The notes under the pieces are model-generated. The model saw only the letters and a list, made by a program, of their open reading frames with translations. It was not told the DNA's origin and made no database searches. A stretch of 64,000 bases of DNA from Pseudomonas benzenivorans (GTDB lineage Bacteria; Pseudomonadota; Gammaproteobacteria; Pseudomonadales; Pseudomonadaceae). The stretch covers positions 1,550,001-1,614,000 of the forward strand of contig NZ_CP137892.1 in NCBI RefSeq assembly GCF_033547155.1. The letters are read 5' to 3'. Positions 27,814-35,676 of this stretch are shown piece after piece. The position numbers and the translations under genes were made by a program. Position 1 is the stretch's first letter. Each line of letters starts with the position of its first letter.

Positions 27814-29010
27814 TCATGGGCGGGCCAAGGCCGCCAGGTCACAGCTCACCTCCGGGCGGTCGTAGCCGAGGCTGTCCATTTCGTTGTGCGGATGCAGGAA
27901 ACCCTCCTGGGGCGAGGTGCTGACCAGGGCGCGCGGGTGCACCAGGGGGACGGGCTGGCGCAGCTGGCCGTTCCACGGGCGGTAGCTCAGCTTGCGGCCC
28001 TTGAAGCCGTCCAGCGGCAGCTGCTCGCTCAGAGCCAGGTCGCGGATCGCCGCGGCGTCGGCCCGGCGCAACTTGGTCACCGCGCTGGCGATGCTGCGCA
28101 CGGCGATCCAGGCGGCGTAGTCGCGGTCGTTCATCCAGCGCCCGGCGTGGGCCTCGAAGCGCTTCTGCAGCTGGGCGGCGCCGAAGGTCTCCACCGTCTT
28201 GTGCCAGGCGCTCGGAGTCAGGCCCTGGGTGCCGGCCACCGGGCGCGGGTACCAGGTCTGGTAGGGCAGGTATTCGCCGAAGTCGCCGCGCTCGTCGGCC
28301 ACCAGCACCACGTCGTACTCGGCGGTCTGGGTGAACAGCGGCATCTCGGCCTGGGCGCTGCGGCGCTGGTCGTTTTCGAAGCTCCAGGGCTTCTCGGCGA
28401 CTATTTGCAGGCCGAAGCGCTTGGCCGCACGCCTGAGGGCCGCGGCGTAGGCGGCATCGTCCGCGGTGGTGCCGACGACCAGCAGCCAGCGGCTCCACTT
28501 GCGCACGGCGAGGAACTGCGCCAGGGCGTCGGCGAGCATGGCCCGGCTCGGCAGGCTGTGCAGCACGTTGCCCAGGCACTGGCCGCGGCGCAACTCATCA
28601 TCCGCGCTGCCGGCGTTGAACAGCAGGCTGTCGCTTAGCTCGGCGCTGAGCTGCCTGAGGGTGGCGGCGGGGGCATTGACCACGAACAGGCGCACGCCCT
28701 GGGCATGCAGCGCCGCGGCGGCCTCGACCAGGCTGGCGCCGTCGTCGCGCACGGCCACCTCCAGGCCGTAGCCGTGCTGGAGGAAGCGCCCGGTGCTGTT
28801 GCTGTCGATGATCGCCAGCTCGGCGCCGCGCAGGCCGGCGTCCGCCGGCGCGGCTATGACGTTGGACAGCAGCGGTCCGCTGGGCGGTGTGTAGGCCAGG
28901 TAGCCGATACGCACCTGCAGTTCGGTCGCCGGGCTGGCGGCCTCGCTCGGCGCCGCCGCACCGAATAGGGCGAGCAGGCAGAACAGGAGGCGGAATCTGG
29001 ACGGACGCAT
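27814..29010 (-). CDS. PQQ-associated ABC transporter periplasmic binding protein
   Basis: 398 residues, with a signal peptide (about 1-25) and a type-I periplasmic binding fold (RIGYLAYTPPSGPLLSN; LFVVNAPAATLRQLS; WLLVVGTTADDAAYAAALRRAA), like branched-chain amino-acid or amide binding proteins. First gene of the minus-strand accessory operon; ATG 29010 follows GGAG. It sits with an ABC-2 exporter-like permease rather than a classic importer, which is normal for this cluster but functionally unexplained. Confidence 0.88.
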   Translation of the reverse strand: MRPSRFRLLFCLLALFGAAAPSEAASPATELQVRIGYLAYTPPSGPLLSNVIAAPADAGLRGAELAIIDSNSTGRFLQHGYGLEVAVRDDGASLVEAAAALHAQGVRLFVVNAPAATLRQLSAELSDSLLFNAGSADDELRRGQCLGNVLHSLPSRAMLADALAQFLAVRKWSRWLLVVGTTADDAAYAAALRRAAKRFGLQIVAEKPWSFENDQRRSAQAEMPLFTQTAEYDVVLVADERGDFGEYLPYQTWYPRPVAGTQGLTPSAWHKTVETFGAAQLQKRFEAHAGRWMNDRDYAAWIAVRSIASAVTKLRRADAAAIRDLALSEQLPLDGFKGRKLSYRPWNGQLRQPVPLVHPRALVSTSPQEGFLHPHNEMDSLGYDRPEVSCDLAALARP

Positions 29011-29088
29011 GGGCAACTCCTGGGCAGGTGTCGCCAGCATAGGAACTGCGGTAGCGGGGGGAAATATGCAGAAAGTACCAGTCGGGCG

Positions 29089-29104
29089 CTACCAAGGTAG
29101 TAAA
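29089..29104. promoter_or_regulatory. TACCAA motif in a divergent promoter region
   Basis: GCTACCAAGGTAGTAA, with flanking half-site AAAGTACCA at 29073-29081, lies between the divergent starts at 29010 (minus) and 29169 (plus). The core CTACC-AA-GGTAG is an inverted repeat. Candidate PQQ-regulon operator. Confidence 0.5.
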
Positions 29105-29168
29105 TCGGCGTGGATGGCCGCGCCCTAGCATGGGAGCCAGAACCCACGACGAGAAGAGGTGAACCCCC

Positions 29169-29606
29169 ATGCGTATCGCCAAGATCCTGCTGCTGCCGCT
29201 GCTGCTGATCGTCAGCCTGATCGGCGTCGACAGCCTGCATGCCGAGGGCGACCTGACCCGCCGCACCATCGCCTTGCCCGACCTGCGTCTGGGCGATGCG
29301 GACAGCGACTACGCCATGTCGCAGCACGAGTACCAGCTGGAAACCGGCAAGGCCTACCAGCTGAAGATCATCGCCAGCGGGCAGAAGGAGTACGCCTTCC
29401 AGGCGCCGGAGCTGGCCACCGCCATCTACCTGCGCAAGGTCGAGGCCGGCGGCGTGGAGATCAAGGCGGTGACCCTCACCGAGCTGGAGTTCGAGGACGC
29501 CGGCGAGGCGGAGATCTTCTTCGTACCGATCAAACCGGGCAAGTTCCGCTTCTACGCCAAGGGGCTGGAGCACAAGGGCATGCTCGGCTACTTCGTGGTC
29601 AAGTAG
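29169..29606 (+). CDS. Exported cupredoxin-like protein lacking the copper cysteine
   Basis: 145 residues with a clear signal peptide (about 1-25, cut after SLHA). The rest is beta-rich, and the end (FRFYAKGLEHKGMLGYFVVK) resembles the C-terminal loop of cupredoxin-like proteins, with His and Met present but no Cys. So either a degenerate cupredoxin or an unrelated beta-sandwich. A GAAGAGGTG ribosome site precedes the ATG. It is divergent from the binding-protein operon with the shared motif between them, and just upstream of the decayed two-component region. Confidence 0.7.
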   Translation: MRIAKILLLPLLLIVSLIGVDSLHAEGDLTRRTIALPDLRLGDADSDYAMSQHEYQLETGKAYQLKIIASGQKEYAFQAPELATAIYLRKVEAGGVEIKAVTLTELEFEDAGEAEIFFVPIKPGKFRFYAKGLEHKGMLGYFVVK

Positions 29607-29609
29607 AGG

Positions 29610-30100
29610 ACCGCGCTCGACCGCATCAACCTCGGCACCAGCCTGCTGTTCGTGCTGGTGACCCTGGCCGCGCTGCTGCTGCGTCAGGTCAGCCACGACG
29701 TGTGCTGAGATCTGCTGGCGACCTAGGTGGTGGTCGACTAACTGGGTAAGGTAACGCGCAACAATCCGACCAGCCGGCGCCCAGAGCTGACCGACAACCT
29801 GCGCATATCCGTGTGGACTGGCTGCGCCCCGACGAGCAGATCGGCGCGCGGGAGGGCGGTGGCCTGCTGCAGCGGGTCGCCCGGCAGCTGCTGAACCCGG
29901 CCCTGCTAGTGGCCGCCGTCTGGCCGCTGACCCATGTCGACGCCAGTGAAGTGCGCATTCGCCTGCAACGGCGTGCGCCTGATGGTGCGCGAAAACGGCC
30001 TCGGCCCGCGCCTACTGGAACTGACCCAGCGCGAGTTCGAGATCTTCGTCGTGATCGCCCGCGGCCTGCCGCCACCGCCGAGCAGGCGGAGGTTTCGGGC
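29610..30100 (+). pseudogene. Decayed ExaD/ExaE-like two-component system (sensor kinase fused to regulator scrap)
   Basis: No intact ORF, but pieces in order. A membrane segment (TSLLFVLVTLAALLLRQ) runs into VSHDVC (about 29685-29705), then LLAT, VVVD and LGKVTRNNP separated by three in-frame stops (TGA, TAG, TAA between 29705 and 29745). After frame changes come HVDASEVRIRLQR and NGVRLMVRENGLG, like the N and G1 boxes of HisKA_3 kinases. This runs straight into LLELTQREFEIFVVIARGL, like the start of a LuxR helix-turn-helix. I read it as a kinase and a regulator collapsed by deletion. Relatives carry exaD/exaE or pedS1/pedR2 at this place. Confidence 0.55.
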
Positions 30101-30187
30101 TAAAAGTTGATTGTTTTCCGACTAACCGGGGCGCTCGGGAATCCCTAAGATCGTCGCGCCTTGTTTTATTAGAGTGAGATCATTCCT

Positions 30188-30745
30188 GTGCGCAACCTAT
30201 TCTGCAAATTGGCGCTGCCAATGTCCGTTCTCTTCTGCACTGCCGTCCAGGCAGACGCTTTCAAACTGACCAGCACTGATATTGCCCAGGGCAAAGCCAT
30301 GAGCAATGTCCAGGAGTTCCAAGGGTTCGGCTGCAACGGTGGGAACCTGTCGCCGCAACTTTCCTGGAGCGGCGTCCCGGAAGGCACGGAGGCATTCGCG
30401 GTGTTCGCCTACGATCCGGATGCGCCGACCGGAAGCGGTTGGTGGCATTGGCAACTGGTGAATATCCCCAAGGATGTAACCTCCCTGGCTGCTGGGGCCG
30501 GGGCTACGGGCGAAGCGACGGTGCCGGCTGGCAGCACCAGCATCAGGAACGACTACGGGGTTTTCGGATTCGGTGGCGCTTGCCCGCCTGAAGGTCACGG
30601 TGTGCACCGCTATCAATTCACCGTGTTCGCGCTGTCGAAAAAGCTGGAATTGCCCGAGGACGCTTCGGGCGCGCTGACCGGTTATATGGTGCGCGCCAAC
30701 TCGATAGCCTCGAGCACTATCGAGGCCCTGTACGAGCGGAAGTGA
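30188..30745 (+). CDS. YbhB/YbcL family (PEBP-like) exported protein
   Basis: 185 residues with a signal peptide (about 1-23) and the phosphatidylethanolamine-binding/Raf-kinase-inhibitor-like fold: GGNLSPQLSWSGVPEG, AYDPDAPTGSGWWHW and HRYQFTVFALS are conserved blocks, with the ligand-site Asp/His residues present. The start is GTG 30188, with only a weak GAGTGAGA upstream. Function of periplasmic members is unclear. Its position in the scar between the decayed regulators and cytochrome c550 suggests later insertion. Confidence 0.85.
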   Translation: MRNLFCKLALPMSVLFCTAVQADAFKLTSTDIAQGKAMSNVQEFQGFGCNGGNLSPQLSWSGVPEGTEAFAVFAYDPDAPTGSGWWHWQLVNIPKDVTSLAAGAGATGEATVPAGSTSIRNDYGVFGFGGACPPEGHGVHRYQFTVFALSKKLELPEDASGALTGYMVRANSIASSTIEALYERK

Positions 30746-30856
30746 ATTTTTTAACCTGCACGTAGCCCGTCCTTGTGAAAGGACGGGCTCGTCGTTTCTA
30801 TCGAGCCAACACGATCAGTGGCGTATTGGGGGACTTTCAATGCTGCTGGTGAACCT

Positions 30857-31660
30857 ATGCAGGAACTCATAAAGCTGGCGAGAGCAGCGCAGCGTGGCGA
30901 TAGCGGGCTGCCATTTTCGGTGTATTCCTCCTACAAGGAGCAGCGCATTCTGAATGCGCCTATCACCAAGCCGCTGCTGATATTCGTGCTGGCCGGCGTC
31001 AAGCAGCTGGGCCGGCGGGATGAAATCGTCTGTCCGACCGGCAGTTTTCTCTTTCTGTCCAATGCCTCGGATATCGATATGAGAAATATTCCGGGGGATG
31101 AGTATTTTGCCGTTCTGATCGAGTTCGAGTTCAGCGATTTCGATCGCTTCAAGAACAAACGCAGTGCTGACAAGCGATATGTCCAGGGCGGCATTGACGA
31201 GGCTATGGCGAAAACGCTGAAGCAATATATCGAGTGGTCGCTCTATGCGCCTCAGGAGTTGTGGCATTTTCGCAGAGAGGAGCTTCTGCAGCTGATCTAT
31301 CTTTCCGGCTACACCGAGGTGAGTAACATCGTCGGGCACCCGAGTCTCAGTCATCGGCTGCACGATATCGTCAGTGACAATATTTCATCTGATTGGAGTG
31401 TCGGGCGGCTGGCTGAAAGGCTGGCGGTCAGCGAGTCGACGTTGCGCCGCCGACTAAAAGCCGAAGGTGCCAGCATTAAGTCGACTGTGAACAGAGCCAG
31501 ATTGGGCCAGGGGCTGTTTCTGCTGCAGACGACCATGGAGCCGATCGGGCGCATCGCGGAGCGTTGTGGCTACCACTCGCAATCGCGATTTACCGATAGA
31601 TTCAAGCAACAGTTCGGCATCACACCCAGCGAACTCAGAAAAACACGCGAACCCGATTAA
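30857..31660 (+). CDS. AraC-family transcriptional regulator
   Basis: 267 residues from ATG 30857: a divergent N-terminal sensing domain (about 1-150) and a C-terminal double helix-turn-helix (WSVGRLAERLAVSESTLRRRLK; IGRIAERCGYHSQSRFTDRFKQQFG; TPSELRK), of the GadX/ToxT-like branch. A GTG at 30818 would add 13 residues; neither start has a strong ribosome site. It lies 110 bp after the YbhB gene in the same direction. Target unknown; upstream YbhB or the downstream cytochrome are candidates by position only. Confidence 0.82.
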   Translation: MQELIKLARAAQRGDSGLPFSVYSSYKEQRILNAPITKPLLIFVLAGVKQLGRRDEIVCPTGSFLFLSNASDIDMRNIPGDEYFAVLIEFEFSDFDRFKNKRSADKRYVQGGIDEAMAKTLKQYIEWSLYAPQELWHFRREELLQLIYLSGYTEVSNIVGHPSLSHRLHDIVSDNISSDWSVGRLAERLAVSESTLRRRLKAEGASIKSTVNRARLGQGLFLLQTTMEPIGRIAERCGYHSQSRFTDRFKQQFGITPSELRKTREPD

Positions 31661-31753
31661 GAGGATTCTGCTGGTGGTCGCTTCTGCGCGGGGCCACGCT
31701 TGCTGGCGCGGCCGGGGGGGCGCTCCGTTGCGTCCGGGAAACATTGCCAAGAT

Positions 31754-31879
31754 TCAATCGCAACCCTTCTGACACTCCACGCAACCGGGCCGATTAACCT
31801 CCTGAAAGTTGCCGAAGCAGGTGCGGGCACTGCTGAGGTTGGCGCCGCGCAGCGTGGCTTTCTCAGGTTGAAGCGCTGC
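31754..31879 (-). pseudogene. C-terminal scrap of a pentapeptide-repeat protein
   Basis: On the minus strand about 40 codons read EKATLRGANLSSARTCFGNF and end with CVECQKGCD and TGA at 31754. The A(T/N)L-x-x steps are pentapeptide-repeat-like. No start or ribosome site is visible and the repeat tract is too short, so it is a remnant. A pentapeptide-repeat gene is known beside pedE in P. putida. Confidence 0.4.
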
Positions 31880-31918
31880 TGCCGTGGAACTGCCAACCAG
31901 CGACGCCACTGTAAAACG

Positions 31919-31948
31919 TAAACCCCCACCAGCGGGAGGTGGGGTTTA
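31919..31948. repeat. Hairpin TAAACCCCCACC / GGTGGGGTTTA
   Basis: A stem of 11 pairs with one bulged C and a 7-base loop. Possible leftover terminator, or one half of a dispersed repeat; nothing intact ends beside it. Confidence 0.4.
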
Positions 31949-32030
31949 TGGAGCGCTTACGGAAAAACGCCCAAACCGGGCATGACTTGGGCAAGCTGTT
32001 AAAGCAGCCCAGCGCCCTCACCACAAGCCC

Positions 32031-32040
32031 TACTACCAAT
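32031..32040. promoter_or_regulatory. TACTACCAAT motif upstream of cytochrome c550
   Basis: TACTACCAAT about 115 bp before the ATG at 32155, at the same distance as TACTACCAAATG before exaC (38764; start 38889) and GCTACCAAG before pedH (36731; start 36855). Confidence 0.45.
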
Positions 32041-32154
32041 GAACTAGTTGCGAGCCACCAAAGCAGCATTCGGTGCTGGCCGCAGGCTTCTTAAGATGAC
32101 CGTAACCAAGCTCCCTACCAGCTTGCTCTGCGTGCTTTTGATGAGGTCTGGAAC

Positions 32155-32574
32155 ATGAAAACTACAAAGAAAACCGCTTTCGCCCTGCTCCTGCTCGCCG
32201 CCTCCGGCACCCTCTGGGCCCATGGCGATGTGGTCCCCCAGGCGGTCAATACCCAGGGCCTGGAGCCCCTGGGCGAGGAGTGGCTGGAGGAGAACCCCTA
32301 CCGCGACAACCCGCGGGCCATCGAGATCGGTGCCTCGGCCTACAACCAGAATTGCGCGGCCTGCCACGGCCTGGAGGCCAAGTCCGGCGGCATCGCCCCC
32401 GACCTGCGCCTGTTGGAGGTCGGCGCCATGGGCGACGAGTGGTTCAAAGAGCGGGTGATCAACGGCGCGGTGCGCGATGGCCGGGTGTACATGCCGAAGA
32501 TGGCCGACTACCTCAGCCAGGAGGCGCTCTGGGCGGTGCGCAGCTACCTGGAAAGCGTGGCCATCGAGGAGTGA
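32155..32574 (+). CDS. pedF: Cytochrome c550, PedF/ExaB type
   Basis: Periplasmic c-type cytochrome (139 aa) that accepts electrons from the quinoprotein alcohol dehydrogenase. Signal peptide about 1-22, haem site CAACHG near residues 60-65, distal Met in VYMPKMADYLS, and the family-typical N-terminal HGDVVPQAV and NPYRDNPRAIEIG. First of a plus-strand set: cytochrome, binding protein, carrier, EthD, hydrolase. The next start is 5 bp beyond the stop. Confidence 0.93.
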   Translation: MKTTKKTAFALLLLAASGTLWAHGDVVPQAVNTQGLEPLGEEWLEENPYRDNPRAIEIGASAYNQNCAACHGLEAKSGGIAPDLRLLEVGAMGDEWFKERVINGAVRDGRVYMPKMADYLSQEALWAVRSYLESVAIEE

Positions 32575-32579
32575 CGGCC

Positions 32580-33479
32580 ATGCGCCTCGGTCTGCTGCCG
32601 CGTCTGCTGACGGCACTGCTGTGGTTGGCGGCCCTGCCGGCCCATGCCCAGGCGCCGGTGCGCGACTACGACGCCATCGTCGAATCCGGTGTGCTGCGGG
32701 TGGCGGTGTACCAGGACTTCGCCCCCTACAGCTTCCAGCAGAACGGCCAGGGCCGCGGCGTCGACGTCGAACTGGCCCGGGCCCTGGCCGAGGGCCTGGA
32801 CCTGGAGCTGGAGCTGATCTGGGCGCCGCCCGGCGAGAAGCTCGACGACGACCTGCGCGACTACGTCTGGCGCGGCCACTACCTGCGCCCCCATGAGCTG
32901 GCCGACGTGATGCTGCGGGTACCCTACGACCGCGACTTCGCCTACATGAGCAACGAGTTCGGCGAACTGGCCAACGACCTGGTGGTGATGTTCGGCCCCT
33001 ACCAGCGCGAGCGCTGGCAGCTGGCCCACGATCGCCGCCGCCTGGCGGAGGTGCCCAGCGTGGCGGTGTTCCAGCAGCACCCGATCGGCGTCGAGGTCGA
33101 CAGCGTGCCGTCCTTCTACCTGTCCTCGGTGTTCGACGGCCTGCTCAGCCGCCAGCTGCACCACTACCCCAATGTCCGGGCGGCCTTCGCCGGGATGAAA
33201 CAGGGCGAGGTGGACGCGGTGATGGCCCTGCGCGGCGAGATCGACTGGCAGCTGCAGCAGGCGGCCGACCCGCGCCTGGCCCTGGCGCAGAACGCCTACC
33301 CGAAGATGGGCAAGCAGGTGTGGGACATCGGCATGGCGGTGCACCAGAGCAACCGCCAGCTGGCCTATGCCCTGGAGGAGCAGCTCGAAGGGCTGATCCT
33401 CGATGGCCGGATGAAGGCGCTCTACGCGCGCTACGGCCTGCAGTACGAGCTGCCGGGGCTGTACCAGGACATCGAATAG
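32580..33479 (+). CDS. Quinoprotein-associated periplasmic binding protein (MoxJ-like)
   Basis: 299 residues, signal peptide (about 1-23, AHA cut) and a type-II periplasmic binding fold of the family-3 kind (VLRVAVYQDFAPYSF; GRGVDVELARALAEGL; AFAGMKQGEVDAVMALRGEI). Members of this subfamily occur with PQQ alcohol dehydrogenases and resemble MxaJ/XoxJ, thought to help dehydrogenase maturation rather than solute uptake. No ABC importer genes are adjacent, in keeping with that. Confidence 0.87.
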   Translation: MRLGLLPRLLTALLWLAALPAHAQAPVRDYDAIVESGVLRVAVYQDFAPYSFQQNGQGRGVDVELARALAEGLDLELELIWAPPGEKLDDDLRDYVWRGHYLRPHELADVMLRVPYDRDFAYMSNEFGELANDLVVMFGPYQRERWQLAHDRRRLAEVPSVAVFQQHPIGVEVDSVPSFYLSSVFDGLLSRQLHHYPNVRAAFAGMKQGEVDAVMALRGEIDWQLQQAADPRLALAQNAYPKMGKQVWDIGMAVHQSNRQLAYALEEQLEGLILDGRMKALYARYGLQYELPGLYQDIE

Positions 33480-33516
33480 CGCGGTGCCCGCGGGCGGGCA
33501 GCACAGGAGGTGACAC

Positions 33517-34272
33517 ATGGGACTGGATTGGCGTGCGTTGCTGTGGCTGGGGCTGTTCGCCCTGGCCTGGGAGGCCCGCGGTGCCGAGGGCGATCCGGTC
33601 ACCTCGGTGATGTGGGACTACCACCACCAGCGCCTGCTCGGCGGCGCGCCCTTCGTCTTCGACGAGCGGGTCAAGCTGCTGGCACCGCCCTTCGCCGAGG
33701 ATGCCCGGCAGGTGCCGATCCAGGTCGATGCCAGCGCCCTCGACGCCGAGGTGGTGCGGATGCTGGCCTGGGCCGAACTCAACCCCATCCCGCGCATCTT
33801 CGATTTCCAGCCGGGGGAGGGGGTGCTGCCGCGCCTGGCGATCCGCATCCGCATCGAGCAGGCCACGCCGATCCGCGTCGCGGTGCTGACCCGCGCCGGC
33901 CTCTGGCACGTCGGCTCGGCCCAGGTCGACGCCGCCGGTGGCGGTTGCACCGCGCCCAGCGTGGTGCGCGCCCAGCCCGGCTGGCAGGAGCGCCTGGGCC
34001 AGGTGCACGGCCGGCGCTTCGCCCTGGGCGATGCCAGCCGCCTGCGCCTGCAGGTGGCCCACCCGATGGACAACGGCCTGGTCGACGGCATCCCCGAATT
34101 CTTCCTCGACCAGGCCGAGCTGCGCGACGCCGCCGGCCGGGTGCTGGCCCGGCTCGAGCTGTTCCCGGCAGTCAGCGAGAACCCGACCCTCAGCCTGGAA
34201 CTGGAGGGCCAGGAGGATGCCCGGCTGTGGCTGCGCGACAACAACGGCAACGAGTTCGAGGCGGCGCTCTAG
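33517..34272 (+). CDS. Quinoprotein-associated SoxYZ-like carrier protein
   Basis: 251 residues with a signal peptide (about 1-23). The N-terminal part is SoxY-like and has GGGCTAPS near residues 143-150 (compare the swinging-arm GGCGG of SoxY), and the C-terminal part is SoxZ-like. A fused carrier of this kind occurs together with SoxH-like hydrolases beside PQQ dehydrogenases. Its single Cys suggests covalent substrate carriage, but the substrate is not known. Confidence 0.85.
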   Translation: MGLDWRALLWLGLFALAWEARGAEGDPVTSVMWDYHHQRLLGGAPFVFDERVKLLAPPFAEDARQVPIQVDASALDAEVVRMLAWAELNPIPRIFDFQPGEGVLPRLAIRIRIEQATPIRVAVLTRAGLWHVGSAQVDAAGGGCTAPSVVRAQPGWQERLGQVHGRRFALGDASRLRLQVAHPMDNGLVDGIPEFFLDQAELRDAAGRVLARLELFPAVSENPTLSLELEGQEDARLWLRDNNGNEFEAAL

Positions 34273-34350
34273 GGCGCGTGCCGGCCATCTGCGCCATGCC
34301 GCCAGTGGCGGACCCTCCGCCAGACCCGCAACCATCACGAGGACAACTCC

Positions 34351-34677
34351 ATGATCAAGGTCAGCGTGCTCTATCCCAACCCGCCCGGCGTGCGGTTCGA
34401 CTTCGCCTACTACTGCTCCCAGCACATGGACCTGGTGCGCAAGTGCCTGGGCGAGGCCTGCAAGGCCATCGCCGTGGACCGCGGCGTGGCCAGCGCCGAG
34501 GCCAACAGTCGGGCGCCCTTCGTCGCCATGGGGCATCTGTACTTCGACAGTCTGGCGCGCTTTCAACAGAGCTTCGCGCCCCACGCCGAGCGGATCATGG
34601 CCGATCTTTCGAACTTCACCGACAGCCAGCCGCTGGTGCAGATCAGCGAAGTCGAGCTGGCGCCCCAGGGGCTGTAG
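34351..34677 (+). CDS. EthD-family protein
   Basis: 108-residue ferredoxin-like (dimeric alpha/beta barrel) protein with the EthD pattern: IKVSVLYPNPPG, FDFAYYCSQHMDLV, then a C-terminal FTDSQPLVQISEV strand. EthD-like proteins are small oxidoreductase-associated or degradative accessory proteins of uncertain chemistry. Placed between the SoxYZ-like carrier and the metallo-hydrolase in one direction with short gaps, so probably co-transcribed. Confidence 0.85.
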   Translation: MIKVSVLYPNPPGVRFDFAYYCSQHMDLVRKCLGEACKAIAVDRGVASAEANSRAPFVAMGHLYFDSLARFQQSFAPHAERIMADLSNFTDSQPLVQISEVELAPQGL

Positions 34678-34704
34678 ACCTTTCGACCGGACCAGGAGGT
34701 GCCT

Positions 34705-35649
34705 ATGCGCTGGATGCTGTTAGGGGTGGTGCTGCTCTGTTCGCTGGGGGCGCGCGCCGAGCTTGCTTACGCCCTGCACCCCCGGCAAATCGCCGAGGGC
34801 GTCTGGCTGGTGGAGGGCAGCACTGCCAACTTCGACCGGGACAACGGCGGCCATATCCACAACAGCGGCTTCATCGTCGGCGAGCGCGGCGTGCTGGTGA
34901 TCGACAGCGGGCCCTCGAAACGCTATGGCGAGGCCCTGCGCCGGGCCATCGCGGCGGTTACCGACAAGCCGGTCGGCAAGCTGCTGCTGACCCATCACCA
35001 CCCCGACCATGTGCTGGGCAATCAGGCCTTCGCCGATGTGCCCATCGCCGCGCTGCCCGGCACCCGCGCCCTGCTGGCCGAGGAGGGGGAGGCCATGGCG
35101 GAGAACATGTACCGCCTGGTCGGCGACTGGATGCGCGGCACCGAGCTGGTGCTGCCCAACGAGACGCTGCAGGCCGGCGTGCTGCACTGGGGCGAGCGGC
35201 GCCTGCGCCTGCTGGCCCTGAGCGGCCACACCGGTGCCGACCTGGCGGTATTCGATGAGACCAGTGGCGTGCTGTTCGCCGGCGATCTGCTGTTCTACCA
35301 GCGCGCCCTGACCACCCCCGGCACGCCGGGGCTGGAGGTCTGGCTGGACGACCTGGACCGGCTGCAAGCCTTGCCCTGGAAGCTGCTGGTGCCCGGCCAC
35401 GGCCCGCTGGCCAGCGACGCCGCGCCCTTCGTGCAGATGCGCGACTACCTCGGCTGGCTGCACGGGGTGATGCAGGGCGGCGCCGAGCGCGGCGCGGAGA
35501 TGAACGAGCTGATGCGCACAGCGATCCCCGCGCGCTTCGCCGGGCTCAGCCTGACGCGCTACGAGCTGATCCGCAGCGTCAGTCACCTCTACCCGCGCTA
35601 CGAGGGGGCGCGGCTGCCGAGGGTGGACAGCGGCGCCGCGACCGAGTGA
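34705..35649 (+). CDS. Quinoprotein relay zinc metallohydrolase (SoxH-like)
   Basis: Metallo-beta-lactamase-fold hydrolase, 314 residues, with a signal peptide (about 1-18), the zinc motif THHHPDH (H97, H99, D101, H102), a further ligand region SGHTGADL, FAGDLLF, and the final His in VPGHGPL. ATG 34705 is preceded by AGGAGGT; a GTG at 34699 is also in frame. The family co-occurs with the SoxYZ-like carrier and PQQ dehydrogenases. Confidence 0.9.
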   Translation: MRWMLLGVVLLCSLGARAELAYALHPRQIAEGVWLVEGSTANFDRDNGGHIHNSGFIVGERGVLVIDSGPSKRYGEALRRAIAAVTDKPVGKLLLTHHHPDHVLGNQAFADVPIAALPGTRALLAEEGEAMAENMYRLVGDWMRGTELVLPNETLQAGVLHWGERRLRLLALSGHTGADLAVFDETSGVLFAGDLLFYQRALTTPGTPGLEVWLDDLDRLQALPWKLLVPGHGPLASDAAPFVQMRDYLGWLHGVMQGGAERGAEMNELMRTAIPARFAGLSLTRYELIRSVSHLYPRYEGARLPRVDSGAATE

Positions 35650-35676
35650 GGCGCCGCTGGTCGCATTTGCCCGGGC

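Larger units (their letters stand above)
31661..32154. other. Gene-free scar upstream of the cytochrome c550 gene
   Basis: About 490 bp. Contents: a pentapeptide-gene remnant (minus, 31754-31879), a hairpin (31919-31948), and a TACTACCAAT motif (32031-32040) before the cytochrome gene. No intact ORF with a plausible start. In P. putida a pentapeptide-repeat gene and the calcium-type dehydrogenase occupy the equivalent interval. Confidence 0.55.

Noticed and set aside
29813..30103. 96-codon plus-strand frame as a real small gene
   Set aside because: Kinase-like similarity jumps between frames across it, and the C-terminal half is Arg/Pro-rich out-of-frame sequence; better explained as part of a pseudogene.
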